A program made the translations under genes and the position numbers. A DNA stretch of 52,426 nt from a virus, in the IMG/VR virus record IMGVR_UViG_3300030099_001111, positions 1 through 52,426 of that record; one strand, 5' to 3'. The notes under the pieces were generated by a model. That model was not told the origin of the DNA and did not search any database. It saw only the letters and a program-made list of their open reading frames with translations. Positions 49,481 to 52,426 of the stretch are shown one piece after another. How positions within the stretch are numbered: the first letter of the stretch is position 1; every line of letters starts with the position of its first letter.

Positions 49481-52426
49481 TTAGTTTCCTCCTTTAAATA
49501 GCTTTAATTCAGCCTTAAGAGTCTCAATAGTTTCTATTAAGCTCTCGTAGCCTTCCATGTCCTCAAGACCTTTCGGGCTATGAGAATGTTTCTTAAGTTC
49601 TTTAATTTCTTTTTGTTGTTCTTTCATACCAGCAACTAAATGTACTACCAACTTAGAGTAATCCATTTGATAATAACCATCTTCGGTTTCTGACACTGCG
49701 TTAGGTACTAGCTCTTTAACCTCTTGAGCTATCAAACCCTCATCAGACTTGCCATCTGCTTTCCAGTCGTAAGAAACTGGATTAAGTTCGTTAATAACTT
49801 CTAAACCTCTAGCAGAACCTGTAATGTCTTTTAGTCTGGCATCTGAAGAAGTGTTGTAAGTTGTGGCTGAACCTGTGACTGAGATAGTACCTACTGTTGT
49901 GCTATCTTTTTGAAATAAAGCTACATTACCATCTGTTGATAATCTATTTAATAGTAATGAAAAGTCAGTTCTAGTTGATTTGACAATACCAATACTTGAA
50001 ATAGTTGTACCTGCTACAGCATTATTATCAGAGGTCTTACCAATCATCAAGTTACCTGAACCATCTATTCTGGCACGTTCACTCCCACCAGTTGATAGGG
50101 TCATAAAGCCATCGTTTAGAACGATTTTTGCTTGTTCTGAGAAACCTGATAAATCTATTACTTGGTCGTTATCATCTCTATCACCAAAGAAAATAGTGTT
50201 TGATTGTTTTTCTAGTGTATTTAGACCTTCTAGTTTTAAATTACCATTTAATCTTAAATTGCCCTCTACATGTAGCTTCTCACTTGGCGAAGTAGTGCCT
50301 ATGCCTAGACCTGTGTTGGTTAATCTAATTTTTTCTGTCGGTGCTGTATTAGAAGTAGAAAGTCCTATTGCTAGTGCATGGTCATTACCTGCTGCATTTG
50401 TAGATAAAGTTTGTAGATATGACCTTACTCCTGCACCACCCGAAGAACCATCATTACCATAAAACTCAATTTTACCAACAGAGCCTCCTGATGTTTGTGG
50501 GTCTGTAGTATCTTCTAATCTTATAACTGGACTAGCACTACTAACATGTAACTTCTCACTCGGCGAATCAGTTCCTATACCAACGTTGCCTGAACTGTCT
50601 ATTCTCATGGCTTCAGATGAGCCTTGTATAAATCTTAAATCTCTGCCTGTTGATGAGTTGACACCTCTTGAGTATATTGAGTTCTGTGAAGAATCAATAG
50701 CTAATAATAAACTAGCTGCTGTGCCTGTGTTTCTAACTTGTATACTTGAGCCTGATGAAGCTGCTACATCTAACTTAGCACTTGGCGAAGTCGTTCCTAT
50801 GCCGAGGTTGCCGACAGAATCAAGACGCATTTTTTCAGCATCTCTAGTTTTCCAGATATGTTTACTTGAAGTATCGTCTCTGTAATCTGTGTAAATTAAA
50901 CCAGATTCACCACCTATATTACCGCCCGGATTGTATCTAATTTCTCCATAAGCTCCAGTATTTCTATATAGTTGGATTGCTGGGTCTGGTAGAGCAGTAC
51001 CATCAGTAGATACTCTTAAAGTAGTGTTTACACCTGAACCACCTTTTACTTCTAGATTTGTATCTGGCGAAGTCGTGCCTATACCTACGTTGCCACCATA
51101 CGGGTTTAATGCTAGTTCATCGGTTGTGCCATTTGACCTACCTGACTGTATTGCATTTGTATCTGTCGTTGCATTAGCATAGCCCATATATAGACCATAT
51201 TCGTTAGCATGGTTAACTACAGACCTAAATGTAGAATTAGATATAAAGTTGCTAAATGTAGATTGTGTCGTTGTGCTACCACCTTTAACATGAAGTTTTG
51301 ACTGTGGCGAAGTAGTTCCTATACCAACATGTCCTGAACTGTCTATTCTCATGGCTTCTGAGCCTTGTGGCTTAAATGTCATACCTCTATCAACTTTTTG
51401 AAAAGCAAAATAATCACTGCTTCCATCTATTATTAGGAATGTTGGTTCTGCTGTACTACTGGTAGTAGCAAGTCTAATTTGTGTTTGCGCACTAGAACTT
51501 ACATGTAATGGCGAAACTGGCGAAGTAGTTCCTATGCCTACGTTGCCTGAGGTGTCTATTCTAAGTCTTTCAGTAGTACCCCCAGTCTTGAATAGCAAGT
51601 TTCCACCAGTTCCTTGAATTTGCGACTGCCATGCTTGGTCGATGAAGTTAATATTACCACCAGTAGTGTTATTGCTGTAAATTCTAAATTCAGGAGCAGA
51701 ATCTTGTATATGTAATAAAGCATTTGGCGAAGTAGTTCCTATACCAAGGTTGCCTGAGGGGTCAATAGATAAACGAGTATTTGTTCCAAGAACATCATTA
51801 TCTGCAATTTCAAAATTACTACTATGTACACCTATAGCAAAAGTGTTTGCAGGTTTTACAAACTTAATTTGTGGTCTTGCACTTGCACCATTGACACTAA
51901 CTGATACACCAGAAGTTCCAACATCTCTGATGAACTCTGCTATATTTGCACCACCACCACCACCTGTTACTTTAAAAGCTACAGTATTGTCATCATGGTC
52001 TACTCTTAATTTTACATCTGGCGAAGTCGTTCCTATGCCGACATTGCCTGAACTGTCTATTCTCATACGTTCAGCAGGATTAGAACCTGATGTTCTTGTA
52101 GAAAAAATCATTGATGATGATGTGTTTCCGCTTGTTGCGTTTTCTTTAATAGCATGTATGCCACCAAAGGCTGTATTAGAATCAGATTGACCAGTAGCAG
52201 CTTTACCTGTGAATGTAACACCACCACCTACACCAGCTGCCATTGCTGTATCATCACCAAGTTGTAGGACTGATTGTGTGCTTCCAAATGTTTGTGAAGT
52301 AGCGTGTACTGTAACAGGTCTATTTGGCGAAGTAGTTCCTATGCCAACATTTCCATTTGTACCAGTAATATACATTCTAGTATTTCCTGTGCTTGAAAGA
52401 GATGTTGCGTTGGTGTTGAAATATAA
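49481..52426 (-). CDS. Second tail fibre with S74-type C-terminus, partial (runs off right edge)
   Basis: The frame is open from the window edge at 52426 to the stop at 49481, giving 981 codons; an internal Met at 52375 is not the true start. Ten or so NVGIGTTSP blocks alternate with MRIDSSG elements. The C-terminus has SDARLKDITGSARG, the LIAQEVKELVPNAV element and a coiled-coil tail (EQQKEIKELKKHS, ETLKAELKLF), the Peptidase_S74 chaperone layout. The end is about 90 percent identical in DNA to the left fibre at 1-200 by eye. It is either a tandem paralogue or another allele of the same fibre. Confidence 0.9.
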   Translation of the reverse strand, partial: LYFNTNATSLSSTGNTRMYITGTNGNVGIGTTSPNRPVTVHATSQTFGSTQSVLQLGDDTAMAAGVGGGVTFTGKAATGQSDSNTAFGGIHAIKENATSGNTSSSMIFSTRTSGSNPAERMRIDSSGNVGIGTTSPDVKLRVDHDDNTVAFKVTGGGGGANIAEFIRDVGTSGVSVSVNGASARPQIKFVKPANTFAIGVHSSNFEIADNDVLGTNTRLSIDPSGNLGIGTTSPNALLHIQDSAPEFRIYSNNTTGGNINFIDQAWQSQIQGTGGNLLFKTGGTTERLRIDTSGNVGIGTTSPVSPLHVSSSAQTQIRLATTSSTAEPTFLIIDGSSDYFAFQKVDRGMTFKPQGSEAMRIDSSGHVGIGTTSPQSKLHVKGGSTTTQSTFSNFISNSTFRSVVNHANEYGLYMGYANATTDTNAIQSGRSNGTTDELALNPYGGNVGIGTTSPDTNLEVKGGSGVNTTLRVSTDGTALPDPAIQLYRNTGAYGEIRYNPGGNIGGESGLIYTDYRDDTSSKHIWKTRDAEKMRLDSVGNLGIGTTSPSAKLDVAASSGSSIQVRNTGTAASLLLAIDSSQNSIYSRGVNSSTGRDLRFIQGSSEAMRIDSSGNVGIGTDSPSEKLHVSSASPVIRLEDTTDPQTSGGSVGKIEFYGNDGSSGGAGVRSYLQTLSTNAAGNDHALAIGLSTSNTAPTEKIRLTNTGLGIGTTSPSEKLHVEGNLRLNGNLKLEGLNTLEKQSNTIFFGDRDDNDQVIDLSGFSEQAKIVLNDGFMTLSTGGSERARIDGSGNLMIGKTSDNNAVAGTTISSIGIVKSTRTDFSLLLNRLSTDGNVALFQKDSTTVGTISVTGSATTYNTSSDARLKDITGSARGLEVINELNPVSYDWKADGKSDEGLIAQEVKELVPNAVSETEDGYYQMDYSKLVVHLVAGMKEQQKEIKELKKHSHSPKGLEDMEGYESLIETIETLKAELKLFKGGN
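52353..52426. repeat. 74-bp exact repeat at the right edge
   Basis: Identical to 1497-1570 and ends exactly at the window edge. It links the right fibre end to the left fibre gene in the same frame. Confidence 0.9.

Overview
The window looks like an almost complete genome of a tailed, short-tailed (podovirus-type) phage of a marine Gram-negative bacterium. This rests on the gene set, not on any database hit: a T7-like replication core (primase-helicase, family A DNA polymerase, gp2.5-like SSB), a P22-sized portal, HK97-fold capsid, giant tail fibres with repeated NVGIGTTSP motifs and S74-type ends, class I ribonucleotide reductase, and many short lysine-rich proteins seen in uncultured marine phages. 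The DNA is AT-rich. I see no RNA polymerase, integrase, repressor, tRNA or CRISPR. Near-consensus sigma70 promoters suggest host RNA polymerase is used throughout and that the phage is lytic.

Layout. Positions 19.8-34.0 kb, plus strand, hold the early and middle genes: a conveyor of tiny overlapping genes (19.8-23.3), a TonB-like membrane protein, SSB, primase-helicase, DNA polymerase, two PD-(D/E)XK nucleases, and an nrdA/nrdB cluster. Positions 17.6-19.3 kb, minus strand, hold four small unknown genes, each with its own terminator; two share an exact 90-bp cassette. A 0.7-kb gene-free stretch at 16.9-17.6 kb carries divergent promoters. From 16.8 kb down to position 1, minus strand, run the packaging, head and tail genes: TerS, basic proteins, TerL, portal, scaffold, coat, tail proteins and tail fibre. 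The same-direction late block continues from the right edge (52.4 kb) down to 34.1 kb: second tail fibre end, ejection-type proteins, holin-like proteins, and finally a curli-like module.

Both window edges lie inside tail fibre genes. The last 74 bases (52353-52426) are identical to 1497-1570. The genome is therefore probably circular or circularly permuted, with assembly broken in the fibre repeats. The late block is then one minus-strand unit of about 35 kb that crosses the window edges.

The most unusual part is 34.1-38.8 kb, at the end of the late block directly after holin-like genes. It encodes a clear CsgG (curli outer-membrane export pore), a CsgF-like partner, a secreted curlin-like repeat protein, a secreted FecR-domain protein, and a CHASE2 sensor fused to a class III adenylate cyclase with all catalytic residues present. 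The genes overlap or nearly abut, so they look translationally coupled. I infer a phage-carried extracellular fibre or pore system linked to cAMP signalling. What it does in infection is unknown.
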